Source: an uncultured Ruminococcus sp.
GTDB taxonomy: Bacteria > Bacillota > Clostridia > Oscillospirales > Ruminococcaceae
Direction of reading: 5' to 3'
DNA length: 13,803 bases
Assembly (NCBI GenBank): GCA_900319195.1
Contig: ONNL01000008.1
Coordinates: 1 to 13,803, forward strand
Position 1 is the first letter of the stretch, and each line of letters begins with the position of its first letter. The position numbers and the translations under genes are program-made. This document shows, piece by piece, positions 7,977 to 13,803 of the stretch. The notes below the pieces were generated by a model. That model made no database searches, was not told the DNA's origin, and saw only the letters and a list, made by a program, of their open reading frames with translations.

Positions 7977-9034
7977 TGCCATTTGCTGATGTAAAGACTG
8001 TCAATTCACAGCTGAAAAAGGGCGAGCTCCACAATTTCTACTATATCTACGGACAGAATATAGTTGAGGTCGAGAAGCTCACGAGAAAGATAATCAGAGC
8101 CGCAGTCGGTGACAATGAGGAATTTGCGCTCACCAAGTTCAGCGGAAGTACCTTTGACGCAGATTCATTCAGAGATACAGCTGAGATGATGCCGATGATG
8201 ACGGACTACAACTGCATACTTGTCAATGACTATAACTGTGAAAGTCAGCGTGAGGACATCAACAAGAAGGTTGTCAGCGTCCTGAAGGAGCTTCCTCCGC
8301 AGACTGTTGCTATTTTCAATGTCACAGGCTTCTCTCCTAAAACTAAAAACGACTGGAAGAACAATCGCCAGACGATAACCGACAAGAACAAGAAGCTTGC
8401 AGACCTTGCCATGAAGGACGGAATACTCTGTGAAGCCGCCCTTAAAACCTCTAAGGAGCTTGCCAAGGACATACAGACAAGTGATTCAGCTCGCGGCGGA
8501 ATGATATCCTTTGACAACGCCTGTGAGCTTGCGGAGATGTGCGTCTCCGATACGCTGACGATAAAAAACGAGATAGATAAGCTCTGTGCCTATACACAGG
8601 GAGCTGAAATAACCGCGGAGACTCTGCACCTTCTTGTGCACAGACAGAACAATGTCACTGTGTTCAATCTTGCGGACGCTGTTGCGGCATTCAATAAAAC
8701 TGCCGCATTCGACGCGCTCGACGAGCTCATGCAGGATAAGAACAACAGGGGAGTGATACTTGCGAATATCACAAATTCGTTTATCGACCTCTACCGCGCC
8801 TCTTGTGCAAAAAGGGCAGGGAAGCAGATAAATGATGTTTACGCTGATTTCTCATACAAGTTTGAGTTCAAGGTGAAGAACGCTTTCAGGGACAGCTCCC
8901 GTATGAGTATGGCACGTCTCAGACGGTGCATAATTATTCTCCGTGATACCGCAGTACAGCTCAATTCCTCGTCATCTGACGAAAAGACTGTCCTTGAAGC
9001 CGCGGTGACAAAAATGCTGATGACAAGGAACTGA
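7976..9034 (+). CDS. holA: DNA polymerase III delta subunit
   Basis: HolA is the clamp-loader subunit that opens the sliding clamp at the replication fork. The 352-residue length is normal. The N-terminus FYYIYGQNIVEVEKLTRKI (21-39) is the family's characteristic start (YLLYGEE...), and the C-terminal helical collar region includes NITNSFIDLYRAS. The ATG overlaps the comEC stop (TAATG) and has a strong AAGGAGG at 7964-7970. The comEC-holA order is common in Firmicutes. In many relatives rpsT follows; here rnmV follows instead. Confidence 0.93.
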   Translation: MPFADVKTVNSQLKKGELHNFYYIYGQNIVEVEKLTRKIIRAAVGDNEEFALTKFSGSTFDADSFRDTAEMMPMMTDYNCILVNDYNCESQREDINKKVVSVLKELPPQTVAIFNVTGFSPKTKNDWKNNRQTITDKNKKLADLAMKDGILCEAALKTSKELAKDIQTSDSARGGMISFDNACELAEMCVSDTLTIKNEIDKLCAYTQGAEITAETLHLLVHRQNNVTVFNLADAVAAFNKTAAFDALDELMQDKNNRGVILANITNSFIDLYRASCAKRAGKQINDVYADFSYKFEFKVKNAFRDSSRMSMARLRRCIIILRDTAVQLNSSSSDEKTVLEAAVTKMLMTRN

Positions 9035-9044
9035 CGGTGACGCG

Positions 9045-9644
9045 ATGATAAAGATAGATGAGGCGATAGTCGTCGAGGGCAAGTACGATAAGATAAAGCT
9101 CTCCTCAATAGTTGACGCTGTTATAATCGTTACGAACGGATTCGGCATTTTCAAGGACAAGGAAAAGCTTGAGCTGATACGTTATTACGCGAGCAAAACG
9201 GGAATTATAATAATGACCGATTCCGACAGCGCAGGGCGAAAGATACGCGGATATATCAGAGGTGCAGTCAGGGACGGACGTATAATAAATGTCTATACTC
9301 CTGATATTTTCGGCAAGGAAAAGCGCAAGACAAAGCCGTCTGCGGAGGGCAAGCTCGGAGTCGAGGGCATCAATGTAAAGGTGCTGCTCGCTGCACTTGA
9401 AAAGTCGGGAGTTACGGCAAGTGAGAGCTCACTGCCGCACGATATTACCAAGCTCACGCTGTACGAGCTCGGTCTGAGCGGCGGAAAATCAAGCAGTGAG
9501 CTGCGTGTGAAATTGCAGGTGAGCCTCGGACTTCCGCACTTCATGTCAGCGTCGGGACTCATTGAGGTACTCAACACCATGATGGACGCTGCCGAGCTTG
9601 CAGAGCGTGTAAGTAAGCTGAAGGAGGAAGAAAATGATATATAG
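9045..9644 (+). CDS. rnmV: Ribonuclease M5 (5S rRNA maturation)
   Basis: RNase M5 cuts precursor 5S rRNA to its mature form, together with ribosomal protein L18, in Gram-positive bacteria. The 199-residue protein has a TOPRIM domain: catalytic glutamate E11 in VVEGKYDK, then the metal-binding TDSDSAGRKI at 58-67 with D59 and D61. The family stretch PDIFGKEKRKTKPS (86-99) and GVEGI follow, and then a C-terminal DUF4093-like region. The ribosome site is weak (GGTGA at 9036-9040), but the start matches family N-termini. The 3' end overlaps the next gene by 11 nt. Confidence 0.93.
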   Translation: MIKIDEAIVVEGKYDKIKLSSIVDAVIIVTNGFGIFKDKEKLELIRYYASKTGIIIMTDSDSAGRKIRGYIRGAVRDGRIINVYTPDIFGKEKRKTKPSAEGKLGVEGINVKVLLAALEKSGVTASESSLPHDITKLTLYELGLSGGKSSSELRVKLQVSLGLPHFMSASGLIEVLNTMMDAAELAERVSKLKEEENDI

Positions 9645-11010
9645 CAGCCTGTTGTTTATATACGGATTTCTGCCTTTGGCTCTGCTCATATATTATGCCT
9701 TCCCGATAAAATACCGCAAAGCAGTCCTGCTTGCAGAAAGCGCAGTATTCTGCGGGATGATAAGCCTGTATTATCTCGGCTTCATGCTCGTTTATGCCGC
9801 TGTGAATTATTTCTCAGGCATTGCAGTCGAAAAGTACAAGGGCAGGCGGATCGCGTATCTTCCTGCTGTTATCGGGATAGCCATAGATTTTTTGACTGTC
9901 GTTCTGTTCAGGTCTGCGTGGCTTTCTCCGCTCAGAGAGAAGCTGCATATCCCCGAATTCTTTTTCCCGATAGGAATATCATTCATCACGCTTTCTGCGA
10001 TAGGGTATATTGTTGACGTAAAAAAGGGCGTGATAGCTGCCGAGCGCGATTTCAGCATGATAGCACTTTATTTCATGTTCTTCCCGAGGATATTCATGGG
10101 TCCTGTAATGCACTGCCGAAAGTTTGCAAGCCTTATCAATTCGAGGAAATACAGCTTCAGCGGCATAGGAGCGGGACTTACGATATTCGTCAAAGGCTTT
10201 GCCAAGAAGGTCATACTTGCGGATAATCTGTTTATGCTTTGCATGGCTGTTGACAAGACAGAGCTTTCGGAGCTCTCTGCGATAACCGCGTGGATAGGAG
10301 CAATCGCGTATGTTGTTGCCCTGTACTTCACCATGTCTGGAATTGCCGATATGGGAGTCGGAGCGTCAATGTGCTTCGGGATAAAAATGCCGCAGAGCTT
10401 CAATTATCCGATATTCAGTCCGCGTATAAGCTATTTTTCGATACGCTGGCTCGTGCAGGTCAAGCGCTGGTTTTCCTCTTATATCATCAAGCCGCTTTAT
10501 GACTTGAGCGCTGACAGGTTCTATCGCGTAATAGTAACGGTCTTTGTCTACGGAATGATAGGCTACTGGTACAGATTAAATATCAACGGTATTGTGTTCG
10601 GATTCTTATTTGCTGCTGCTGTGCTTATCGAGAAGCGTTTCCGCGACCCGAAAACGATGGACATTACAGGCTCGGTCTATACGGCATTCCTTATTGTGCT
10701 TCTATTCGTGGTATTCAGAGGGGACAGCCTCACTTATTCGATAAAATATCTCTTTGCAATGTTCGGCGGAAACAGAGTGCTCATGGACTCGGTATCTGTA
10801 TATCTCCTGAGATGCTATATACTTGTGATCCTGTTTGGTATCTACGCTTCGACGGACCTTTTCCGCAATCTGATAATGCGTTCTGGCAGCAAAAAAATAA
10901 GAAATGCGTTCATTGCACTTTCACCGCTTACAACCTTGGTGCTCCTCATTGTCTGCACTGCATTGATATCATACAGCGGTATATCGGATAATCAGATGTT
11001 AATACTTTAA
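9634..11010 (+). CDS. MBOAT-family membrane protein lacking the conserved histidines
   Basis: Active family members (AlgI, DltB, PatA) move acyl groups across the membrane for O-acylation of surface polymers. This 458-residue, multi-helix protein aligns with AlgI-like MBOATs throughout: MIYSSLLFIYGFLPLALLIY, FFPIGISFITLSAIGYIVD (109-128), FFPRIFMGPVMHCRKF (149-164), SGIADMGVG (235-243), SFNYPIFSPRISYF (255-268). The two normally conserved histidines are gone. The WRRWH motif reads SIRWL (L273, codon CTC at 10450), and GLWHG reads GYWYR (Y313, codon TAC at 10570). FDFSG is also changed to FTMSG. The fold should be kept, but usual acyltransfer is doubtful. AAGGAGG at 9621-9627 supports the start, which overlaps rnmV. 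The DHHW gene follows after 12 nt. Confidence 0.88.
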   Translation: MIYSSLLFIYGFLPLALLIYYAFPIKYRKAVLLAESAVFCGMISLYYLGFMLVYAAVNYFSGIAVEKYKGRRIAYLPAVIGIAIDFLTVVLFRSAWLSPLREKLHIPEFFFPIGISFITLSAIGYIVDVKKGVIAAERDFSMIALYFMFFPRIFMGPVMHCRKFASLINSRKYSFSGIGAGLTIFVKGFAKKVILADNLFMLCMAVDKTELSELSAITAWIGAIAYVVALYFTMSGIADMGVGASMCFGIKMPQSFNYPIFSPRISYFSIRWLVQVKRWFSSYIIKPLYDLSADRFYRVIVTVFVYGMIGYWYRLNINGIVFGFLFAAAVLIEKRFRDPKTMDITGSVYTAFLIVLLFVVFRGDSLTYSIKYLFAMFGGNRVLMDSVSVYLLRCYILVILFGIYASTDLFRNLIMRSGSKKIRNAFIALSPLTTLVLLIVCTALISYSGISDNQMLIL

Positions 11011-11022
11011 AGGAGAGCTGCT

Positions 11023-12153
11023 ATGAAAAATACAGCCTTCAGGATAACCGCGGCAGCGCTGCTCGTGTTTATTCTTTTGTTCAATATCGGCACTGTCCTT
11101 AGACATAAGGGAATGCTTTCGTATCACGAAAACAGGAAGCTTGAACCTATGCCCGAAGCAAGCGTTTCAAGCTTTATGGACGGCAGCTGCTCAAGACAGC
11201 TCGGCAGATATATGACAGACCATTTTGCCTGCCGAAGCCTATGGATAGCGGCAAGTGCAGATATACAGGCTAATTTGACTGAAAGCATTGTCAATGGCGT
11301 GTATGTCAGCAGTAAACGCCTGCTGAATGCAGACTTTCCCGAGACTTTTCCAACAGATAAGGCTGCCTCATCGGTAAACAGATTCACCTCTGAGCATAAC
11401 GGAGCTGTTTACTTTGTAGCCGTGCCCACCTCATCGGGAGTTTATAGTGACGAGCTCCCGCCTTATATGACTGTAAACTATGAGCGTGAGCAGATAAACG
11501 CTGTCTACGATTCGCTCGATAACAGGATAAGGACGGTCGATGCCTGCAATATCCTCAAAATGCTCAACGACCATTACATCTATTACCGCAACGATTCAAA
11601 GTGGACGAGCTACGGTGCGTACTGCGTTTATCGTACAGTCATTCAGAAGCTCGGATTTCAGCCTGTCACGCTTGACAAGTACACTATCAACCATATCTCC
11701 GACGATTTTTACGGTAATCTTTATAACCGTACACGCTATACCAAGGCAAAGGCTGACCTTATCGACATATATGAGTATCCCGAGGGTGCAAGGGTCATGA
11801 ACTGCACCAAGACCATGAGTGACGGGAAAGTAGTTCAAAGCGGACAGTATGATATAAAAAAGCTGAATACGGGCTATAAATATGATGTGTATGCAGGGGA
11901 AAGAGCTCCTGTCACAAATATTACAACAGATGTCAACAATGATAAGAAGCTTCTCGTGATAGGGGACAGCTATGTGGACTGCTTTATACCGTTTCTTGTC
12001 CAGCATTATACCGACATAACGGTAGTGTATCCCGAGGAGCTTGAAAAGCCTGTTGACGAATATATCGACACCAATGACTATGAACAGACACTCTTCCTTT
12101 TTGGAATCGACAGTATCGGGAGAGAAAACTTTTTTGAAAATATCAACAATTGA
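11023..12153 (+). CDS. DHHW/AlgX-like SGNH protein with altered active-site motif
   Basis: The 376-residue protein has one N-terminal membrane helix (about 5-26) and an extracytoplasmic domain, like the DHHW family (PF14286) and the AlgJ/AlgX proteins that accept acyl groups from MBOAT partners. Family marks are the early DHFACR (66-71), WTSYGAY (194-200) and the SGNH-type LLVIGDSYVDCFIPF (310-324) with S316. The signature DHHW reads DSKW at 191-194 (codons at 11593-11604), so both histidines are replaced. The general base of the predicted triad seems absent. The ribosome site AAGGAGAG begins at 11009, at the stop of the MBOAT gene. This adjacency is the normal arrangement of MBOAT/SGNH acylation pairs. 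Confidence 0.85.
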   Translation: MKNTAFRITAAALLVFILLFNIGTVLRHKGMLSYHENRKLEPMPEASVSSFMDGSCSRQLGRYMTDHFACRSLWIAASADIQANLTESIVNGVYVSSKRLLNADFPETFPTDKAASSVNRFTSEHNGAVYFVAVPTSSGVYSDELPPYMTVNYEREQINAVYDSLDNRIRTVDACNILKMLNDHYIYYRNDSKWTSYGAYCVYRTVIQKLGFQPVTLDKYTINHISDDFYGNLYNRTRYTKAKADLIDIYEYPEGARVMNCTKTMSDGKVVQSGQYDIKKLNTGYKYDVYAGERAPVTNITTDVNNDKKLLVIGDSYVDCFIPFLVQHYTDITVVYPEELEKPVDEYIDTNDYEQTLFLFGIDSIGRENFFENINN

Positions 12154-12159
12154 AAGGAG
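12153..12159 (+). promoter_or_regulatory. Ribosome binding site fixing the SDR start
   Basis: AAAGGAG ends 8 nt before the ATG at 12168. An in-frame TTG at 12150 overlaps the DHHW stop but would place this ribosome site inside the coding region, so the ATG is chosen. Confidence 0.85.
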
Positions 12160-12167
12160 CAATTAAA

Positions 12168-12953
12168 ATGAAAGCACTTGTAACCGGAGCAACATCGGGA
12201 ATAGGCAAATGCATCGCAAAGGAGCTCAACTCGAGAGGCTGGGAGCTCATTCTCACGGGACGCAATCAGAAGGTACTTGATGAGCTGAAAGCAGAATTCG
12301 GAGAGGGTACAGAAGTTATAAACGCTGACCTTTCTGACAAGAAAGCAGTTTTCGGAGTTTACGAATTCTGCAAGGGCAAGAACGTGGATATGCTTGTGAA
12401 TAACGCAGGATACGGCATTTTCGGAAGGTTCGACAAGACCGACCTTGATGATGAGGTGAACATGATCAATGTCAATGTTGTTGCTCTCCACATATTGACA
12501 AAGCTGTTTCTCAGGGACTTTAAAAAGAAGGACAGGGGAATAATTCTCAATGTAGCATCGGTTGCAGGCTTCATGACGGGACCGCTTCTCTCGTCGTATT
12601 ATGCCTCAAAGAACTATGTCCTCAGACTTTCGACGGCGATATATGAGGAGCTCAGACGTGACCGCTCCAATGTAAGTATTACCGTGCTTTGCCCGGGACC
12701 CGTTGATACGAATTTCAATAACCGTGCAGGAGTAAGCTTCAGTGTGAAGCCGATGTCACCTAAGTATATAGCGGAATATGCAGTAAACAGAGCACTTTCG
12801 CATAAGCTCTTTGCAGTGCCGGGACTTGCGATAAAGATGAGCGCTTTTGCTTCAAGATTTGCTCCCGAAAGACTTCTTGCCGCACTTGTATACAATGTCC
12901 AGAAGGCAAAGGAAAAGACTGCGGATAAGACGTCGGAAACGGTCAGCGAATGA
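12168..12953 (+). CDS. Short-chain dehydrogenase/reductase (classical SDR)
   Basis: This 261-residue cytoplasmic oxidoreductase has the full classical SDR set: nucleotide-binding TGATSGIG (6-13), NNAG (78-81), catalytic S131, the YxxxK pair Y144/K148, and CPGPVDT (175-181). R32 after the second strand suggests NADP(H) preference (inference). The substrate cannot be read from sequence. It sits 14 nt behind the DHHW gene. The MBOAT-SGNH-SDR order recalls DltB-DltD-DltE of some dlt operons, but I cannot show that relation. Its stop overlaps the next start (ATGA). Confidence 0.92.
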   Translation: MKALVTGATSGIGKCIAKELNSRGWELILTGRNQKVLDELKAEFGEGTEVINADLSDKKAVFGVYEFCKGKNVDMLVNNAGYGIFGRFDKTDLDDEVNMINVNVVALHILTKLFLRDFKKKDRGIILNVASVAGFMTGPLLSSYYASKNYVLRLSTAIYEELRRDRSNVSITVLCPGPVDTNFNNRAGVSFSVKPMSPKYIAEYAVNRALSHKLFAVPGLAIKMSAFASRFAPERLLAALVYNVQKAKEKTADKTSETVSE

Positions 12954-13489
12954 GGGATATAAGCTATAGAGTGGCACTCGGCGGAATAGTCTCCGCCCTG
13001 TGCCTTGTATCAATGTTTCTTGCTGGGGTCCTGCCTGCGCTGTATCTTGTCCTGCCAATGATAGCGGGAATGCTTCTCATGATAATAGCTGCGGAGGTCG
13101 GCAAGCGATGGGCACTCATGACGTATATATCGGTGAGCCTGCTGTCAATGATAATCACGTTTGACAAAGAGGCGGCGCTGATATTTATAATGCTTTTCGG
13201 ACATTATCCGATATTGCGATTGTATATAGAAAAGCTGAGGTCAAAGCTTCTTATGCTAATTATAAAGCTTGCTGTATTCAATGTCTGTGCGGTATCTTAT
13301 TTTTATGTGACGGTGTATATTTTCGGTATCGAAGAAATGGTTGACGAATTTGAAAGATTCGGTAAGTATGCAATGGCAGTAGTTCTTTTGATATGTAATC
13401 TGATTTTTCTGATGTATGATTTCTGCCTCAGAAGCTTCTATGACACTTATAGAAAAAGGCTTATGCACAAGCTCAAGAGGAAAAAATAA
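12950..13489 (+). CDS. Small six-helix membrane protein of unknown function
   Basis: I do not recognise a named family with confidence. The 179-residue protein shows about six hydrophobic segments (near 8-27, 29-48, 53-71, 74-92, 98-126 and 138-160), a conserved-looking VALGGIVSAL start and a very basic C-terminus (RKRLMHKLKRKK). Size and helix count resemble the substrate-binding S components of ECF vitamin transporters, but no ECF ATPase or T subunit is nearby. The ATG overlaps the SDR stop (ATGA) and lacks a clear ribosome site, so translation is probably coupled to the SDR gene. It is the last gene of the cluster. Confidence 0.75.
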   Translation: MRDISYRVALGGIVSALCLVSMFLAGVLPALYLVLPMIAGMLLMIIAAEVGKRWALMTYISVSLLSMIITFDKEAALIFIMLFGHYPILRLYIEKLRSKLLMLIIKLAVFNVCAVSYFYVTVYIFGIEEMVDEFERFGKYAMAVVLLICNLIFLMYDFCLRSFYDTYRKRLMHKLKRKK

Positions 13490-13529
13490 AGTTAAAATTA
13501 TAAAATTATTATCTTTTTCACTTTTCCTC

Positions 13530-13558
13530 TTGACTTTTGCTTGAAATAGTAGTATAAT
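13530..13558 (+). promoter_or_regulatory. Promoter for tRNA-Pro
   Basis: TTGACT at 13530-13535 and TATAAT at 13553-13558 are 17 nt apart. The predicted start near 13565 is just upstream of the tRNA. No hairpin terminator is visible between the last protein gene (stop at 13489) and this promoter, so read-through from the operon is also possible. Confidence 0.88.
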
Positions 13559-13569
13559 TAATACGTTAT

Positions 13570-13646
13570 CGAGGTGTGGCTCAGTTTGGTAGAGTACTAC
13601 GTTCGGGACGTAGGGGCCGCAGGTTCAAATCCTGTCACCTCGACCA
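13570..13646 (+). tRNA. tRNA-Pro (anticodon CGG)
   Basis: A full cloverleaf can be drawn. The acceptor CGAGGTG (13570-13576) pairs with CACCTCG (13636-13642), followed by A73 and an encoded CCA (13644-13646). The D stem is GCTC/GAGT. The anticodon stem CTACG/CGTAG encloses the loop TTCGGGA, with CGG at 13604-13606. The T arm is GCAGG TTCAAAT CCTGT. It reads the proline codon CCG. Confidence 0.96.
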
Positions 13647-13697
13647 ATGAAAAACCGCTATATTCCGTTAAAACGCGAAATATAGCGGTTTTTTCAT
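13647..13697 (+). terminator. Strong, probably bidirectional terminator
   Basis: AAAACCGCTATATT (13651-13664) pairs perfectly with AATATAGCGGTTTT (13679-13692) around a 14-nt loop. ATG/CAT extends the base of the stem. The T run on the + strand and the matching A run before the stem allow termination in both directions. It begins directly after the CCA of the tRNA. Confidence 0.92.
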
Positions 13698-13711
13698 TAT
13701 CTTAGTTCGGA

Positions 13712-13730
13712 GCAAAACTTCCGTTTTTGC
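13712..13730. repeat. Short inverted repeat in the AT-rich tail
   Basis: GCAAAA (13712-13717) and TTTTGC (13725-13730) form a 6-bp inverted repeat around a 7-nt loop. It lacks a strong GC stem. Its role is unknown. Confidence 0.5.
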
Positions 13731-13753
13731 ACTAAAAATGCCATAAAAACCAT

Positions 13754-13772
13754 TGATTTTCAACGAAAATCA
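13754..13772. repeat. Perfect 8-bp inverted repeat
   Basis: TGATTTTC (13754-13761) and GAAAATCA (13765-13772) are perfect complements around a 3-nt AAC loop. The right arm runs into the first copy of the direct repeat that follows. Confidence 0.65.
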
Positions 13773-13799
13773 CACGGTGTCACACGGAGTCACACGAAA
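13770..13799. repeat. Threefold 10-nt direct repeat (TCACACG)
   Basis: Three units begin at 13770, 13780 and 13790: TCACACGGTG, TCACACGGAG and TCACACGAAA. They share TCACACG exactly and are spaced at 10 nt, about one helical turn. They could be protein-binding sites or chance repetition in the end of a gene on the minus strand. One minus-strand frame stays open from the window edge to a TGA at 13772-13770. Confidence 0.6.
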
Positions 13800-13803
13800 A
13801 CAA

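Noticed and set aside
11596..12162. Minus-strand open frame of 188 codons in the DHHW gene
   Set aside because: It is antisense to a gene with clear family motifs and shows no domain or ribosome site of its own.
13490..13529. Intrinsic terminator for the ten-gene cluster
   Set aside because: The stretch is AT-rich and has a short T run, but no GC-containing hairpin can be drawn.
13770..13799. Start of a CRISPR array
   Set aside because: The units are only 10 nt and directly adjacent, with no spacers and no cas genes in the window.

Overview
The window looks like chromosomal DNA of a low- to mid-GC Firmicute. Consensus sigma-A promoters, strong AAGGAG ribosome sites, a tRNA-sensing T-box leader, an RNase M5 gene and the comEC-holA gene order all point that way. 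Protein style suggests a Ruminococcus-like gut member of the Oscillospiraceae; that genus-level guess is inference. All genes lie on the + strand.

Layout. Positions 1-117 hold a promoter for ygiQ, a radical SAM protein gene (118-2025). A promoter and an alanine-type T-box leader follow (2092-2341). Then come ten tightly packed genes (2387-13489): alaS, a HIT-family hydrolase, an adenine-PRTase-like protein, comEC, holA, rnmV, an MBOAT-family membrane protein, a DHHW/SGNH-like protein, a short-chain dehydrogenase and a six-helix membrane protein. Gaps between these ten are at most 14 nt, several genes overlap, and I see no terminator between them. They could form one long transcription unit headed by the T-box. 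A separately promoted tRNA-Pro(CGG) and a strong, probably bidirectional terminator follow. The last ~105 nt are AT-rich and carry two small hairpins and a threefold 10-nt repeat.

How the genes fit together. AlaRS, the HIT hydrolase and the PRTase share adenylate chemistry. ComEC, HolA and RNase M5 are typical housekeeping or competence neighbours. The MBOAT-DHHW-SDR-membrane block resembles cell-surface acylation cassettes of the AlgI/AlgJ/AlgX or DltB/DltD kind.

The main surprise is in that block. The MBOAT protein keeps the family scaffold but lacks both usual histidines (WH is WL; LWHG is YWYR). Its DHHW partner has DSKW in place of DHHW while keeping the GDS serine motif. ComEC likewise has a metallo-beta-lactamase-like tail without metal-binding residues. 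The MBOAT/DHHW pair may be a co-diverged, catalytically altered or non-catalytic surface system. This is inferred from motif comparison by eye.
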